A stretch of DNA of 19,017 bases from Gp6-AA40 sp050742535. GTDB taxonomy: Bacteria; Acidobacteriota; Vicinamibacteria; Vicinamibacterales; UBA2999. A program made the position numbers and the translations under genes. Positions within the stretch are counted from its first letter, which is position 1, and every line of letters begins with the position of its first letter. The stretch lies in the NCBI GenBank assembly GCA_050742535.1, contig JBOGIQ010000086.1:1-19017 (forward strand). Reading direction: 5' to 3'. The notes beneath the pieces were generated by a model. That model was not told where the DNA came from. It made no database searches and was given only the letters and a program-made list of their open reading frames with translations. Of the stretch, positions 18,312-19,017 are shown piece after piece.

Positions 18312-18639
18312 GGATGGTCCCATACTCGGTGAGGCACGGCGCGAGGATTTTGCGATCGTCGGGGCTGACCTCGTCGAGCAGCCAGACCGCGTGTAGTTGC
18401 CGCTGCGGGCCGGGCGTGAGCGGCATCTGCAGGAAGCCGATGGTCGCGCCGGTCGCGTCGAAGAACAGTTTGCCGTGCGGGGTGAGCTGCGTCCGGTCTG
18501 GACGGACGGTCTGCACGATCCACCGGCGGAACCGCACCATGCGCGGGGCCTCGGTGAACACCACGAGCACGCGCGCGTCACGGTGGGAGAGATCATCACG
18601 GAGCAGCAGCGTGAGGACGGTCAGGTCGAGGGCCGGCAT
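18286..18639 (-). CDS. Small hypothetical protein, divergent from the rightward gene
   Basis: 117 residues from the ATG at 18639; a GTG at 18681 would overlap the rightward gene and is less likely. DLTVLTLLLRDDLSHRDARVLVVFTEAPRMVRFRRW (5-40) is an alpha/beta start, then KLFFDATGATIGFLQMPL (57-74) and LHAVWLLDEVSPDDRKILAP (82-101). No catalytic motif is clear. There is no Shine-Dalgarno, so it may have a short leader from the palindromic -10 at 18657. Function unknown. Confidence 0.6.
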   Translation of the reverse strand: MPALDLTVLTLLLRDDLSHRDARVLVVFTEAPRMVRFRRWIVQTVRPDRTQLTPHGKLFFDATGATIGFLQMPLTPGPQRQLHAVWLLDEVSPDDRKILAPCLTEYGTIHDVTTFGR

Positions 18640-18656
18640 GGTGCGGGACGCAGTGG

Positions 18657-18672
18657 GAGTATACTCGCGCGC
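18657..18672. promoter_or_regulatory. Palindrome with -10-like TATACT between divergent genes
   Basis: GAGTATACTC (18657-18666) is a perfect palindrome that presents TATACT on both strands. On the plus strand TATACT lies seven bases before the ATG at 18673, the spacing of a leaderless promoter. On the minus strand it is about 18 bases before the ATG at 18639. No clear -35 box is seen on either side. This could be one shared or competing promoter centre. Confidence 0.45.
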
Positions 18673-19017
18673 ATGCCACACGATCAGCCCCCGATCCCGC
18701 GCGACCAGTGGTCGCCCGATCGCGCGTCGTTGCGGATGCTCCTGGCGCGCTACCTGCCGGGGTTTCTCGGTGGGGGCGACTACGGCGACGAGGACATTCC
18801 GCTCCCGATGGAGCCCGGCACGTCGCGCGACCCCCGGCTGCCGGCGCCGTCGACGCTGGACGAGATCCGCGGCGGGTGGGATGTGTTCAAGGGCCTCGGC
18901 CAGAGCGGCCGTGATCCGAACAGCATGCAGCCGGTGGCACGTGAGCGGCCGGACCCGCGCGACATGACGCAGCCGGTGCAGCGGGGACCCGCGCCGAGCG
19001 TCGACGAGCTCCGACGT
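18673..19017 (+). CDS. Rightward Pro-rich phage protein, cut off by window edge
   Basis: 115 codons are open to the window end with no stop. The start ATG has no Shine-Dalgarno close by (GGGAG is 13 bases away). The frame is open further upstream (to about 18397), but there it overlaps two leftward genes. Sequence: MPHDQPPIPRDQWSPDRASLR, MLLARYLPGFLGGGDYGDED, then a Pro/Arg/Gly-rich part. The motif APSTLDEIRGGW (about 58-69) recurs as APSVDELRR at the end (107-115), hinting at repeats. Such proteins can be structural or internal virion components, but nothing here proves that. The only rightward gene in the window. Confidence 0.55.
   Translation, partial: MPHDQPPIPRDQWSPDRASLRMLLARYLPGFLGGGDYGDEDIPLPMEPGTSRDPRLPAPSTLDEIRGGWDVFKGLGQSGRDPNSMQPVARERPDPRDMTQPVQRGPAPSVDELRR

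Noticed and set aside
18092..18967. Long 291-residue plus-strand frame
   Set aside because: It is Ser/Arg-rich shadow sequence antisense to two leftward genes; the better rightward gene is in another frame from 18673.
1..19017. tRNA, rRNA, insertion sequence or CRISPR array
   Set aside because: No cloverleaf, transposase, terminal repeats or regularly spaced repeats were seen by eye on either strand; a tRNAscan or CRISPR finder run would settle this.

Overview
The window looks like part of a tailed-phage or prophage genome, GC-rich and coding-dense. About 17 kb is one leftward (minus-strand) run of 45 mostly small genes. They are packed with ATGA, GTGA or TGATG start/stop overlaps and GAAAGGA-type Shine-Dalgarno sites. 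The recognisable products are phage DNA-metabolism proteins: a RecT annealase, a YqaJ-type exonuclease, a Cas4/RecB-like nuclease, a replication-initiator-like protein and a DUF1064 protein. There are also two HNH homing-type endonucleases, a phage metallopeptidase (HELCH motif), DUF6166, DUF3846 and SpoVG-like proteins, and many small Cys-rich (zinc-ribbon) proteins. No host marker gene, tRNA, rRNA, CRISPR array or IS was seen, and the host cannot be named.

Layout, right to left along transcription. (1) 18673-19017 is the start of a rightward, proline-rich gene that runs off the edge. (2) 18141-18639 holds two short leftward genes, divergent from (1) across a 10-bp palindrome containing TATACT. 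(3) About 17250-18140 is some 0.9 kb without a convincing gene. It is full of small inverted and direct repeats and carries a near-consensus chromosomal-type parS site, tandem 20-bp inverted repeats and a candidate promoter/operator for the long operon. (4) 10962-17245 holds the promoter-proximal small genes, many with Cys knuckles. (5) 7538-10856 holds the metallopeptidase and YqaJ exonuclease block. (6) 1-7493 holds an HNH gene, small genes, the Cas4-like nuclease, RecT, the replication-initiator-like gene and DUF1064.

The operon reads as a phage early region. RecT plus a nuclease would make an exonuclease/annealase recombination pair, and the initiator-like protein would start replication. 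Unusually, two different PD-(D/E)XK nucleases accompany RecT.

Four small genes (near 10.4, 14.0, 14.7 and 16.4 kb) appear broken by single-base or small indels: coherent protein sequence switches frame within the gene, and the second frame ends at or just before the next start. This points either to sequence errors or to decay of accessory genes. Start codons and reading frames given here were chosen by hand from Shine-Dalgarno sites, overlaps and third-position GC. Family names come from recognised motifs, not from searches.
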